A DNA stretch of 63,891 nucleotides from positions 1-63,891 of the forward strand of contig CAMIPB010000015.1 in NCBI GenBank assembly GCA_946223355.1, given 5' to 3'. The position numbers and the translations under genes are program-made. This document shows, in pieces, positions 41,955 to 49,854 of this stretch. The DNA is from an uncultured Corynebacterium sp. Lineage in GTDB: Bacteria; Actinomycetota; Actinomycetes; Mycobacteriales; Mycobacteriaceae. The notes under the pieces were generated by a model. It worked only from the letters and a program-made list of their open reading frames with translations. It searched no databases and was not told where the DNA came from. Position 1 is the first letter of the stretch, and every line of letters starts with the position of its first letter.

Positions 41955-43529
41955 ATGCAAATTGAGGAACCGGGCTTCTCCCCTATCGAGGGGCTACGCG
42001 TGATTCGGCTGGACGTGCACAGCGATAACCGTGGCTGGTTCAAAGAGAATTGGCAGCGCACGAAGATGGTTGCCGCAGGGCTTCCCGATTTCGGGCCGGT
42101 GCAACAAAATGTATCGTTTAACGCCGAACGCGGCGTGACTCGTGGACTGCACGCGGAGCCGTGGGACAAACTCGTATCGGTTGCTGCTGGCAAAGTCTAT
42201 GGCGCATGGTGTGACCTGCGCGAAGGATCAGCGACGTACGGCGAGACTTTTGGGATCGAGATTGACCCGTCGGTCGCGGTGTTTGTCCCGCGTGGCGTGG
42301 CCAATGGTTTTCAGGCGCTTACCGACGCCACCTGCTACACCTACCTGGTTAACGATCACTGGTCGGCCGATGCCGAGTACGCGGCCGTCAACTTAGACAT
42401 GATTGATTGGCCGTTGGAGCCAACCGAGATTTCGGAGAAGGACGCCGCGCACCCGCGCCTAGACATTGGTGAGGCTGGCTCTGCTGTTGGCGGGGCTGGC
42501 TCTGCAACCCCCGCAATGAGCCCGCGCAAAATCTTGGTGACCGGCGCCAACGGGCAGCTCGGACGTGCCTTGCGCAAGACGTACGGTGCAGCAACACACG
42601 TGGAATTTTGCGGGCGGGAAGAGTTTGACATCGCTATGGATGAGGGCGAGTTGTTCGCGGCACGACCGTGGCGCCAGTACAGCACAATCATTAATTGCGC
42701 GGCGTATAACGATGTCAACGGGGCGGAAACCGACCGCGCAAACGCGTGGGCAATCAACGCGGCGGCGCCAGCTCGTTTGGCCGCCCTGGCGTCGGAATTT
42801 AACCTGACGTTAGTGCACGTTTCGAGCGACTATATTTTTGACGGCCTCAGCGGCACCGGAGAAGTCGTGGCCGGCGGCACGGCTGGAGCTGAGGCAAGTG
42901 TTGGTGCTGGCGCTGGTGCTGGCGCTGGTACTGGGTCTGGCGCTGGTACTGGGGCTGAGGCTGGTACTGGGGCTGAGGCTGGGGCTAATAAAGTCCGAGC
43001 GCATACCGAAGAAGAGATGCCGAGTCCGTTGTCGTTGTACGGGGCGTCGAAAGCTGCGGGCGACACCGCCGCGCAAACCACACGGAAGCATTTTGTGATT
43101 CGCACCGCGTGGGTTTTTGGCGACGGAAACAATTTCATGTCAACCATGCGTGACCTGGCAAAGCGCGGCGTAAAACCAACCGTCGTGCATGACCAGCGCG
43201 GGCGGCCGACGTTCGCCGAAGACCTCGCGGGCGCCATAAAACATCTTCTTGAATCAGACCGTGAGGTGGCGCCGTACGGGGTGTATAACGTGACGTCGGA
43301 AGGCGATGCGGTGGGGCGCGACGAGATTGCGATGGCGGTGTTCGTGGGCGTCGGTATGGATCCGTCTGATGTGACGCCGGTAAGCACGCAACAGTATGCC
43401 GAGATTAACGGCGGTGACGCAGCAAGGCGGCCGGCGGAGTCGACCCTGGATTTGGCAAAGATTAAGGCGACCGGGTTCACGCCGCGCAACTGGCGGGCGG
43501 CGCTGGCGCTGTACCTGGCACTGTACTAG
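41955..43529 (+). CDS. rmlCD: Fused dTDP-4-keto-rhamnose 3,5-epimerase / dTDP-4-keto-rhamnose reductase
   Basis: 524 residues. RmlC cupin at 1-170 (RGLHAEPWDK with the catalytic His at 66; FVPRGVANGFQ), a Gly/Ala/Ser linker at 172-190, and RmlD reductase from 192 (ILVTGANGQLGRAL; SSDYIFDG at 290-297; YGASK at 362-366). The fusion is usual in corynebacteria. Between SSDYIFDG and TEEEMPSPLSLYG, where RmlD has only a few residues, about 50 residues (298-347) are mainly GA/GT/GAE repeats (12- to 18-bp DNA period, 42890-42990). GAGGAC is 8 nt before ATG 41955, 55 nt after rmlB. Operon with rmlB. Confidence 0.92.
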   Translation: MQIEEPGFSPIEGLRVIRLDVHSDNRGWFKENWQRTKMVAAGLPDFGPVQQNVSFNAERGVTRGLHAEPWDKLVSVAAGKVYGAWCDLREGSATYGETFGIEIDPSVAVFVPRGVANGFQALTDATCYTYLVNDHWSADAEYAAVNLDMIDWPLEPTEISEKDAAHPRLDIGEAGSAVGGAGSATPAMSPRKILVTGANGQLGRALRKTYGAATHVEFCGREEFDIAMDEGELFAARPWRQYSTIINCAAYNDVNGAETDRANAWAINAAAPARLAALASEFNLTLVHVSSDYIFDGLSGTGEVVAGGTAGAEASVGAGAGAGAGTGSGAGTGAEAGTGAEAGANKVRAHTEEEMPSPLSLYGASKAAGDTAAQTTRKHFVIRTAWVFGDGNNFMSTMRDLAKRGVKPTVVHDQRGRPTFAEDLAGAIKHLLESDREVAPYGVYNVTSEGDAVGRDEIAMAVFVGVGMDPSDVTPVSTQQYAEINGGDAARRPAESTLDLAKIKATGFTPRNWRAALALYLALY

Positions 43530-43530
43530 T

Positions 43531-43585
43531 GGGGCTGGGCTGTAATGGGGCTGGGCTGTGCCGGGGCTGGGCTGTACCGGGGCTG
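43531..43585 (+). repeat. 16-bp tandem repeat after rmlCD
   Basis: Units beginning ggggctgggctgt at 43531, 43547 and 43563, followed by a partial fourth unit. The array starts one base after the rmlCD stop codon and ends close to the rmlA -10 element. Confidence 0.85.
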
Positions 43586-43625
43586 CGCAGGCGACGTCGC
43601 GGCGCGTGGAAGTAGAGTGTGATTT

Positions 43626-44489
43626 ATGAAAGGCATCATTCTCGCCGGTGGGTCCGGCACGCGGTTGTATCCGATCACCAAAGGCATCTCCAAACAGCTT
43701 ATGCCGGTGTACGACAAACCTATGGTGTACTACCCGCTATCCACGCTCATTGAAGCGGGGATCCGGGAAATCTTAATCATCACCACCCCGGAGGATGCGA
43801 ACTCTTTCAAACGGCTGCTCGGCGACGGTTCGCAGTTGGGCGTCATGCTTGATTACGCCGTGCAACCCAAGCCAGAGGGCTTGGCACAGGCATTCATCAT
43901 CGGTGATGAATTCATCGGCGATGACGACGTCGCGCTGGTACTGGGCGACAACATCTTCGACGGCCACGGCTTTTCCACTGCGCTTTCCGAATGCAGCGCC
44001 CCAGACGGCGGGATCATTTTTGCCTATGAGGTTTCTGACCCGCAGCGATACGGCGTGGTCGAATTCTCCGAAGACGGAACCGCGTTGTCTATCGAAGAAA
44101 AGCCCTCTCAGCCGAAATCTAATCATGCCGTAGTCGGATTGTATTTCTACGACAGCTCAGTGGTGGAAATCGCGAAATCAATTGAGCCTTCAGCACGGGG
44201 TGAACTAGAAATCACCGCAGTCAACGATGCCTACTTGCAGCAGGGCCGGTTAAGCGTCAAGCGATTGCAACGTGGTGACGTCTGGTTGGACACCGGCACC
44301 ATCGATTCGATGAGCGAAGCCTCCGCTTATATCGAGGTGCTTCAAAAGCGTACGGGAACGATTATCGGTTCTCCCGAAGTTGCGGCGTTCGAGCAGGGGC
44401 TTATCAGTGCCGATGCGCTGCGCGACCTAGCGGAACCGCTGGTGAAGTCCGGGTATGGAGCGTACCTGCTAGCGGCCGCGAACGAATAG
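43626..44489 (+). CDS. rmlA: Glucose-1-phosphate thymidylyltransferase
   Basis: 287 residues. First step of dTDP-rhamnose synthesis: dTTP plus glucose-1-phosphate. Nucleotide-binding ILAGGSGTRLYPITKGISKQLMPVYDKPMVYYPLSTL at the start, metal-binding LGDNIFDGHGF, EKPSQPKSNHAVVGLYFYD and the late VWLDTGT block are present. Length normal. TAGAGT (43613-43618) ends 7 nt before ATG 43626, so rmlA probably has its own leaderless transcript in addition to any readthrough from rmlCD. Gene order rmlB-rmlCD-rmlA matches cg0403-cg0401 read backwards (from memory). Confidence 0.95.
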   Translation: MKGIILAGGSGTRLYPITKGISKQLMPVYDKPMVYYPLSTLIEAGIREILIITTPEDANSFKRLLGDGSQLGVMLDYAVQPKPEGLAQAFIIGDEFIGDDDVALVLGDNIFDGHGFSTALSECSAPDGGIIFAYEVSDPQRYGVVEFSEDGTALSIEEKPSQPKSNHAVVGLYFYDSSVVEIAKSIEPSARGELEITAVNDAYLQQGRLSVKRLQRGDVWLDTGTIDSMSEASAYIEVLQKRTGTIIGSPEVAAFEQGLISADALRDLAEPLVKSGYGAYLLAAANE

Positions 44490-44516
44490 CCGACAGCGCG
44501 GTACGCACGGCCTGCG

Positions 44517-44581
44517 TGCGCGGGCTGGGTACGCGGGCTGGGTACGCGGGCTGGGTGCGCGAGCTGAGTGCGCGGGCTGTG
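44517..44581 (+). repeat. 13-bp tandem repeat after rmlA
   Basis: Five units of the type tgcgcgggctggg at 44517, 44530, 44543, 44556 and 44569, between rmlA and the DsbA-like gene. Slightly diverged at the distal end. Confidence 0.85.
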
Positions 44582-44671
44582 TCTGCGGGATGCGCCGGCG
44601 AGGCTAGCCCTAGTAGGGGTAAAGCACTGAGCTGAGGTGCCTGGGCAGCAAATCTTTTGTACGATCACCGC

Positions 44672-45640
44672 ATGCCTAAACGCCAGTCCACCGCTCATTC
44701 TTCTCGTGAGATCCCCGGCAAGTTGACGGGCGAGCGCGAAAAGTCCGCCCTTGCCGCCATACCGCCTATCATTTGGGCGTTGGTTGCCGTGATCGCAGCG
44801 CTGTCCATGCTTGTGGGGTATCTGCTGGCTAACGGGAACGTAGGCGCGAGCAACCAGGCCGCGCAGGAACAGGCCGCACAGGGGCAACCAACACAACCGG
44901 GACAACCAGGAAATGCAGCACAGCCGGGACAACCAGGCCAGCCCGTGACCTACCCTCCGGCCGGCACGCGCACTGAACCGCCGCAACCCAAGGCGGACGG
45001 CACGTTCGACGCCACGATCGTCGGCCCCGGCAAGGAGATTAAATCTGCGGAAGATATTCTGCACGTGCACCGTCGGAAGGCAAACGATCCATTCGCGATA
45101 GGAGCGCTCGATGCACCGGTCGTCGTTTCGGAGTTCTCTGATTTCGAGTGCCCGTTCTGCTCGCGCCACGCAAACAACACGGAGCCGCAGATTTTGAAGG
45201 AGTATGTAGAAAAGGGGCTTGTACGCCTGGAGTGGAATGACTTACCGATCAACGGGCCCAAGGCGGTATCCGGTGCCAAGGCAGGACGCGCCGCGGCGGA
45301 ACAGGGCAAGTTCTTCGAGTTTAAGGAGGCGCTGTACAAGGCGTCGGAAAGCACGAATGGACACCCGGAGTATGGCATGGAGGACTTTGTGAAGTTCGCC
45401 GAGGAAGCCGGCGTGAAAGATATAGCAGCGTTTAAGAAGGCGGCGTCGGGAAGCAAGTTTGATGATGCGGTGCAGGAGGCGCGAATGTATGGCGCGGGCA
45501 TCGGTATCAATGGCACGCCGGGGTTCATCATTGGCACGCAGTTTGTGAATGGTGCGCAGCCGTGGGAGGTGTTCAAGCAGGCTATCGACGCCGAGTTGAG
45601 CAAGGTGGCCAGCGGTGAAGTGAAGGTGCCGGCGGTCTAG
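44672..45640 (+). CDS. Membrane-anchored DsbA-family thiol oxidoreductase
   Basis: 322 residues. One membrane helix at 31-53 (PPIIWALVAVIAALSMLVGYLL), a Gln/Pro/Gly-rich spacer with repeats (GQPTQPGQPG, AAQPGQPGQP), then a thioredoxin-fold DsbA domain with active site CPFC at 160-163 in FSDFECPFCSRH, and the cis-Pro region GINGTPGFIIG. It would oxidise or isomerise disulfides of exported proteins. ATG 44672 is 6 nt after TACGAT (leaderless). Followed by a predicted membrane microprotein and a CcdA-like protein, a plausible redox relay. The stop codon is inside a 20-bp tandem repeat. Confidence 0.9.
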   Translation: MPKRQSTAHSSREIPGKLTGEREKSALAAIPPIIWALVAVIAALSMLVGYLLANGNVGASNQAAQEQAAQGQPTQPGQPGNAAQPGQPGQPVTYPPAGTRTEPPQPKADGTFDATIVGPGKEIKSAEDILHVHRRKANDPFAIGALDAPVVVSEFSDFECPFCSRHANNTEPQILKEYVEKGLVRLEWNDLPINGPKAVSGAKAGRAAAEQGKFFEFKEALYKASESTNGHPEYGMEDFVKFAEEAGVKDIAAFKKAASGSKFDDAVQEARMYGAGIGINGTPGFIIGTQFVNGAQPWEVFKQAIDAELSKVASGEVKVPAV

Positions 45641-45713
45641 TGAAGGATGGTTTGATCTAGTGAAGGATGGTTTGATCTAGTGATGGGTGGTTTGATCTAG
45701 TGATGGGTGATTT
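45636..45713 (+). repeat. 20-bp tandem repeat spanning the DsbA-like stop codon
   Basis: Units start with tctag at 45636, 45656, 45676 and 45696 (last one partial). The first TAG is the stop codon of the DsbA-like gene; each unit repeats it. The fourth unit overlaps the start of the small ORF at 45703. Confidence 0.92.
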
Positions 45714-45801
45714 GGAACCGCAGCATTGGCTGGCGTGGGTTTTGATGGCGTTGATAGTGGCCTCGGCGTTTTTCGCCGGCCTGATATTGGGTGGGGCTTG
45801 A
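45703..45801 (+). CDS. Predicted 32-residue single-pass membrane microprotein
   Basis: Reads MGDLEPQHWLAWVLMALIVA and ends SAFFAGLILGGA: an acidic/aromatic N-terminus and one hydrophobic helix of about 20 residues. It fits exactly between the DsbA-like gene and ccdA, with 21 nt to the ccdA ATG. No clear ribosome-binding site; the sequence before the ATG is the tandem repeat. A small membrane adaptor of the thiol-redox pair is possible, but it could also be a chance ORF. Too short for usual gene finders. Confidence 0.45.
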   Translation: MGDLEPQHWLAWVLMALIVASAFFAGLILGGA

Positions 45802-45822
45802 TTATGCAGGGTGGTGTTTAGG

Positions 45823-46644
45823 ATGTTATCGATTGGTATGTTCGGCGCGCTGCTTGCGGGCGTGCTGTCGCTGATTAGCCCGTGTTCAGCGCTGTTGCTG
45901 CCAGCGTTTTTCGCGTACGCGTTCACGTCGTTGCGCCAGCTAGCGCTAAAGACGCTGTTTTTCTTCCTCGGCCTGGCCGTGGTGTTGGTTCCCGTTGGTA
46001 CTGGCCTGGGTGGGCTGGGCACATTGTTTACGGCGCACCGCGACACGGTCATCATGGTCGGCGGTGTGGTGATGATTCTGCTGGGTGCGTACACGTTTTT
46101 CGGTGGCGGGTTTAATATCCCGGGGTTGGCGTCGCTTAACAATAAGGTCCGTGGCCAGGGCAGCGTCGCCGTGTTTTTGTTGGGCGCGGTGTACGGTTTC
46201 GCGGGATTCTGTGCCGGGCCAATGCTGGGCGCGGTGCTCACGACGGCCACGGTCAGCGGATCAGCTTTATACGGCGCGGGGATCATGGCGATGTACGCCC
46301 TGGGTATGACGCTGCCACTGTTTGTGTTGGCGCTACTGTGGGACAAATTGGACCTGGCCAACGCGGGATGGCTGCGCGGGCGTGAAGTCAAGCTGGGACC
46401 GGTGCGCACCAATACGTTGCAGATGATCGCCGGCGCGCTGTTCATCGTCATTGGTGTGCTGTTTTTGACCACGCACGGCACCTCTGCCCTGCCGAGCTTG
46501 CTCAACACTGAAGCGCAGTTTGCCATTCAAGAATGGGCGCAGGGCCTCCAGCTTTCCGACGCCACCTTCTGGTTCATCGTCAGCGTCGTCGCGTCATTTT
46601 TGGTAGCCGTGAAGCTGGCGCGGACGCCGGCGCGGGGTTTATAG
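45823..46644 (+). CDS. CcdA/DsbD-type thiol-disulfide transporter
   Basis: 273 residues, about six membrane helices. Conserved cysteines that carry electrons across the membrane lie in LSLISPCSALLLPAFFAYAF and YGFAGFCAGPMLGAVL. The family moves reducing power from cytosolic thioredoxin to exported thiol proteins (or to haem-lyase partners). With the DsbA-like protein upstream it suggests an exported redox relay. ATG 45823 follows AGGGTGG by 8 nt; GTG 45811 is less likely. Converges with the metallo-beta-lactamase gene, 2 bp between stops. Confidence 0.85.
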   Translation: MLSIGMFGALLAGVLSLISPCSALLLPAFFAYAFTSLRQLALKTLFFFLGLAVVLVPVGTGLGGLGTLFTAHRDTVIMVGGVVMILLGAYTFFGGGFNIPGLASLNNKVRGQGSVAVFLLGAVYGFAGFCAGPMLGAVLTTATVSGSALYGAGIMAMYALGMTLPLFVLALLWDKLDLANAGWLRGREVKLGPVRTNTLQMIAGALFIVIGVLFLTTHGTSALPSLLNTEAQFAIQEWAQGLQLSDATFWFIVSVVASFLVAVKLARTPARGL

Positions 46645-46646
46645 AC

Positions 46647-47279
46647 CTAGTAACCGCGCTCGATGTATTCATCCATGCGCGCCTTTTCGGCACCCACGGT
46701 GGTCTCGTCGCCATGGCCGGGCAGCACGCGCACGTCCTCTGGCAAGGTCATGACCTTGGTCTGGAGGGACTCGACGATGACGTCAAAGTCGGAGTACTTG
46801 CGGCCGGTTGCGCCAGGACCGCCGGAAAACAGGGTGTCGCCGGAGAGCAGGATGCCTTCCGCGGCGTTGTAAAGCACTACGCAGCCTGGGGAATGCCCAG
46901 GGGTGTGCAGCACCTCGAGGGTGTCCTTGCCTAGCTCAAAGGTCTGGCCCTCAGCGAGTGGCTCATAGGTTGAATCGGGGTTGGATTCCTGCCAGAGCAT
47001 GTCGTCTTCAGGGTGCATGTGCATGGCCACGCCGAAGTGTTCTGCGACGTCTGGGGCGATGTCGATGTGGTCGCTGTGGCCGTGAGTAAGGATAATGCCC
47101 TTTACCTGGGCTCCGAGCTTTTCGACGGCCGCGACAATCGCATCCTTGTCATGGGACGGGTCAACGATGTAGCAGTGCTGGGTTTGGTCGTCGGCGACGA
47201 TGTAGACGTTGTTGTCAACGTCCCATTCGCCGCCGTCGAGCTTGAACTTTCCGGAGGTGACGAGGGTTTCGAGCTTCAT
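46647..47279 (-). CDS. MBL-fold hydrolase, probably mycothiol-dependent
   Basis: 210 residues of metallo-beta-lactamase fold. Metal ligands: THGHSDHID (HxHxDH), TPGHSPGC, SGDTLF and LPGHGDET. Directly downstream of the S-(hydroxymethyl)mycothiol dehydrogenase gene; in Actinobacteria this pair oxidises formaldehyde, the hydrolase probably releasing formate from formyl-mycothiol (inference from neighbourhood). AGAAAGG is 10 nt before ATG 47279; the longer frame to 47312 adds 11 unlike residues. The 116 bp to the dehydrogenase gene contains a diverged G-rich repeat (cggggtggg units). Confidence 0.88.
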   Translation of the reverse strand: MKLETLVTSGKFKLDGGEWDVDNNVYIVADDQTQHCYIVDPSHDKDAIVAAVEKLGAQVKGIILTHGHSDHIDIAPDVAEHFGVAMHMHPEDDMLWQESNPDSTYEPLAEGQTFELGKDTLEVLHTPGHSPGCVVLYNAAEGILLSGDTLFSGGPGATGRKYSDFDVIVESLQTKVMTLPEDVRVLPGHGDETTVGAEKARMDEYIERGY

Positions 47280-47395
47280 GGACGGGTTACCTTTCTTAAT
47301 CGGGTGAGGCATGTCTCAATCGGGGTGGGGCATATCTTGACGGCCGAGGTGGGTTCAGTCTCGCCGGCCGGGGTGGGTGAAGCCGCGGGCGGCAG

Positions 47396-48550
47396 CTAGA
47401 TTTCAACCACCGAGCGCAGTACCTTGCCTTGCTTCATGGTGGCAAACGCCTGCTCGACGTCGCCAAGCCCGATGCGCTCGGTCACGAAGTCGCCGAGCGG
47501 GAAGCGGCCCTGCTCAGATAGTTGGACATACATTGGGAAGTCGCGTTCTGGAAGGCAGTCGCCGTACCAGGAGGATTTGAGGGCGCCGCCGCGGCCGAAG
47601 AAGTCGATGGCCGGGACGTCGAAGCGAGATTCGAGGTTTGGTACACCAACCAGGACCATACGGCCGGCCAGGTCACGTGAGTAGAAAGCTTGGCGGGAGG
47701 TGGTGGGGATACCGACGGCGTCGATGGCAACGTCGCTGCCGAAGGAATCGGTGAGATCCCGGACTGCCTCGATGACGGCGTCGTCGTCAAGCTCGCGGGA
47801 GTTGATGGTGTGGGTGACGCCGAATTTCTTGGCGGTCTCCAGCTTGGAGTCGTCGATATCGATGGCGATGATTGTGGTGGCGCCGGCAAGTTTGGCACCA
47901 GCCACCGCGGCCATGCCAACACCGCCGCAGCCGAAGACGGAGACGGTTTCGCCGAGCTTAATTTCGGCGGTGTTGACGGCTGCGCCGAGGCCGGCCATCA
48001 CGCCGCAGCCAAGGAGACCGGCGGCGGCAGGGTCTGATTCAGGGACCTTGGTGCACTGGCCTTCATGAACCAGGGTCTTCTCAGCAAAAGCGCCGATACC
48101 AAGCGCTGGCTTGAGCTCGGTGCCGTCCTCGAGAGTCATCGCCTGGGAAGCATTGTGGGTGTCAAAGCAGTACTTAGGCTCACCCTTCTTGCAGGCGCGG
48201 CACTCGCCGCAGACCGCACGCCAGTTGAGGACCACGAAGTCTCCCTCTTGAACGTGGGTGACATCGGCGCCAATGGTCTCCACGATTCCGGCGGCCTCGT
48301 GGCCGAGAAGGAATGGGAAGGCGTCTTCGATGTCGCCGTCGCGGTAAGCCAAGTCGGTGTGGCAAACTCCGCAGGCTTGGATGCGCACTACGACGTCGTT
48401 AGGTCCCGGCGCTGGGATAACGACGGTGGTCTGTTCGACCTCGGCGCCCTTCGAGCGCGCGATGATGCCCTGTACTTTCTGGGCTTGCGCTTGCTGAGCG
48501 TCAGTCTGTGTCTCTTTGCCAGTCTCTTTATCAGTCTCTTTATCAGTCAT
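47396..48550 (-). CDS. S-(hydroxymethyl)mycothiol dehydrogenase
   Basis: 384 residues, Zn medium-chain dehydrogenase oxidising the formaldehyde-mycothiol adduct. Catalytic Zn: CGVCHTD and GHEAAG; structural Zn: CGECRACKKGEPKYC; NAD site GCGGVGMAA. GVMAGLGAAVNTA and NWRAVCGEC are typical of this mycothiol class. The first 24 residues (TDKETDKETGKET...QAQAQK) are a charged extension from a 12-bp tandem repeat; the family normally begins near VQGIIARSKG. TAGGCT ends 6 nt before ATG 48550 (leaderless), so the extension is probably translated. Heads the pair with the MBL hydrolase. Confidence 0.9.
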   Translation of the reverse strand: MTDKETDKETGKETQTDAQQAQAQKVQGIIARSKGAEVEQTTVVIPAPGPNDVVVRIQACGVCHTDLAYRDGDIEDAFPFLLGHEAAGIVETIGADVTHVQEGDFVVLNWRAVCGECRACKKGEPKYCFDTHNASQAMTLEDGTELKPALGIGAFAEKTLVHEGQCTKVPESDPAAAGLLGCGVMAGLGAAVNTAEIKLGETVSVFGCGGVGMAAVAGAKLAGATTIIAIDIDDSKLETAKKFGVTHTINSRELDDDAVIEAVRDLTDSFGSDVAIDAVGIPTTSRQAFYSRDLAGRMVLVGVPNLESRFDVPAIDFFGRGGALKSSWYGDCLPERDFPMYVQLSEQGRFPLGDFVTERIGLGDVEQAFATMKQGKVLRSVVEI

Positions 48551-48598
48551 GGCGCCAGCCTACCGAAGACCGCGCGGGCTGGGCGCGCCGCGCGACAG

Positions 48599-48664
48599 GC
48601 TGGCTACGTGCTGGCTACGCGGTATCTACGTGCTAGCTACGCGCTGGTTACGCGCTAGCTACGC
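48599..48664 (-). repeat. 11-bp tandem repeat over the SGNH hydrolase stop codon
   Basis: On the minus strand six exact-length units of the type gcgcgtagcta run from 48664 to 48599. TAG occurs in five of six units; the functional stop is at 48657-48655, within the first unit. This is the clearest example of a stop-containing array in the window. Confidence 0.92.
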
Positions 48665-49530
48665 GCGATGACGTTTGCTACGTGCTCGTGGCCACGCTTA
48701 TTGATGTGAACCGGCAAGTTTCCTGGCCCAGCGTAAAAGTCAACCAAACCGGCCCAGTAACGCTTATGGTCCGGTGCGCACATGTTGTTGTCGCGCGTGG
48801 AGCGCTTGAGGTCAAGGAACTCGGTGCCCGTCGCACGCGCGAGCCCTACCTGCATGGACTGCGCGTTGCGCTCCCACTTACCAATCTGCGGCAAATGGGT
48901 GCGGTCATAGACATTCGGCGCGATGTGGAACAAGCACACCTTGTTGCCAGCAGCGATGTCTGGGTAGCCAACAATCTGAACGCGGGCATTCGGCGCGGCA
49001 CGCTTGATGCGGCGGATTTGTGGGGCGTTGTAACGAACCCAACGATCCCGCAACTGCGTGGAGCTCAGGCTGCGGTTGTTGTAGGTGTCATTAAATCCCG
49101 TGGAAAACACCACGCGGCGAGTGGAACGGTTGAGCGCACCGGAGGCAATGGCAGCGTCGACCTGCCCAGAAATCTGCGGCCCCTTGGACATGGAAACAGC
49201 GCCCGCACAGGAGAAATCACGTGCACGCAAACCAAGTTTGCGGGCTGCACGCTTGCCAAAATTATCGGCAGAGTTGGGGCAGCTTCCTGGACGTTGCTTC
49301 GAGCTACCGTTGGCCATGCGTCCGGCAAGGTAGGTTGGTGAGGAAGGGTCCGCCAAGACGGAGTCGCCGAAAAGTACCATGTTGCGTTCCGCTGCCGCTG
49401 CTTGCGGAGCGGCGATCACTCCAACAGTTGCCAGGGCGCATACAGCTAGGCTGTTTACAATCTTGCGAGTGATGCTCAAGCGAGCGCCCGTCGTACGGTG
49501 AGCGGCCATGCGAGTTTTTCCAGCAACCAT
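48655..49530 (-). CDS. Secreted SGNH/GDSL-family hydrolase
   Basis: 291 residues. Signal peptide with helix IVNSLAVCALATVGVIAA and cleavage likely after QAAAA (near residue 46). SGNH blocks: FGDSVLADP (catalytic Ser), GFNDTYNN (Asn of block III) and LPVHINKRGHEHVA (His). The usual DxxH Asp before that His is absent (LPVH), so the catalytic dyad/triad may be altered. Four Cys suggest disulfides. Likely an esterase or acylhydrolase of envelope lipids or host lipids. GGAAGG is 10 nt before ATG 49530; a start at 49509 is also possible. Confidence 0.8.
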   Translation of the reverse strand: MVAGKTRMAAHRTTGARLSITRKIVNSLAVCALATVGVIAAPQAAAAERNMVLFGDSVLADPSSPTYLAGRMANGSSKQRPGSCPNSADNFGKRAARKLGLRARDFSCAGAVSMSKGPQISGQVDAAIASGALNRSTRRVVFSTGFNDTYNNRSLSSTQLRDRWVRYNAPQIRRIKRAAPNARVQIVGYPDIAAGNKVCLFHIAPNVYDRTHLPQIGKWERNAQSMQVGLARATGTEFLDLKRSTRDNNMCAPDHKRYWAGLVDFYAGPGNLPVHINKRGHEHVANVIARS

Positions 49531-49783
49531 GGAGTAGGTGAACCTTCCAGTTGGAATTCCAGTTGGAATAAGCGAATCGAATATGGAATTTGAGTACGGC
49601 AAAAATAAAAATAAGTACTGCAAAACTATGTACTGAGACAAAACTACACTATATTGTCACTCTGGAAACAACCGCAACATCTATAGGTGTCTTTGTTGCT
49701 TCTACGCCGGAAATGCCATTAGATTCAAAGCCCATCGCTTACCTTTGAATACAAAACTATCTTTTAGGCACAAAAATACTTTT

Positions 49784-49840
49784 TGATTACTAGACAATCT
49801 TTTGAACACTAGACAGTCTTTTGAACACTAGACAATGAGG
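49784..49840 (+). repeat. 19-bp tandem repeat before the acyl-CoA ligase gene
   Basis: Three units (49784-49802, 49803-49821, 49822-49840) each contain ACTAGACA. The last unit ends 14 nt before the ATG, and its end supplies part of the ribosome-binding region. TAGACA could act as -10 in each unit, giving multiple start sites. Confidence 0.75.
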
Positions 49841-49854
49841 AACGAGAGCAGTTT

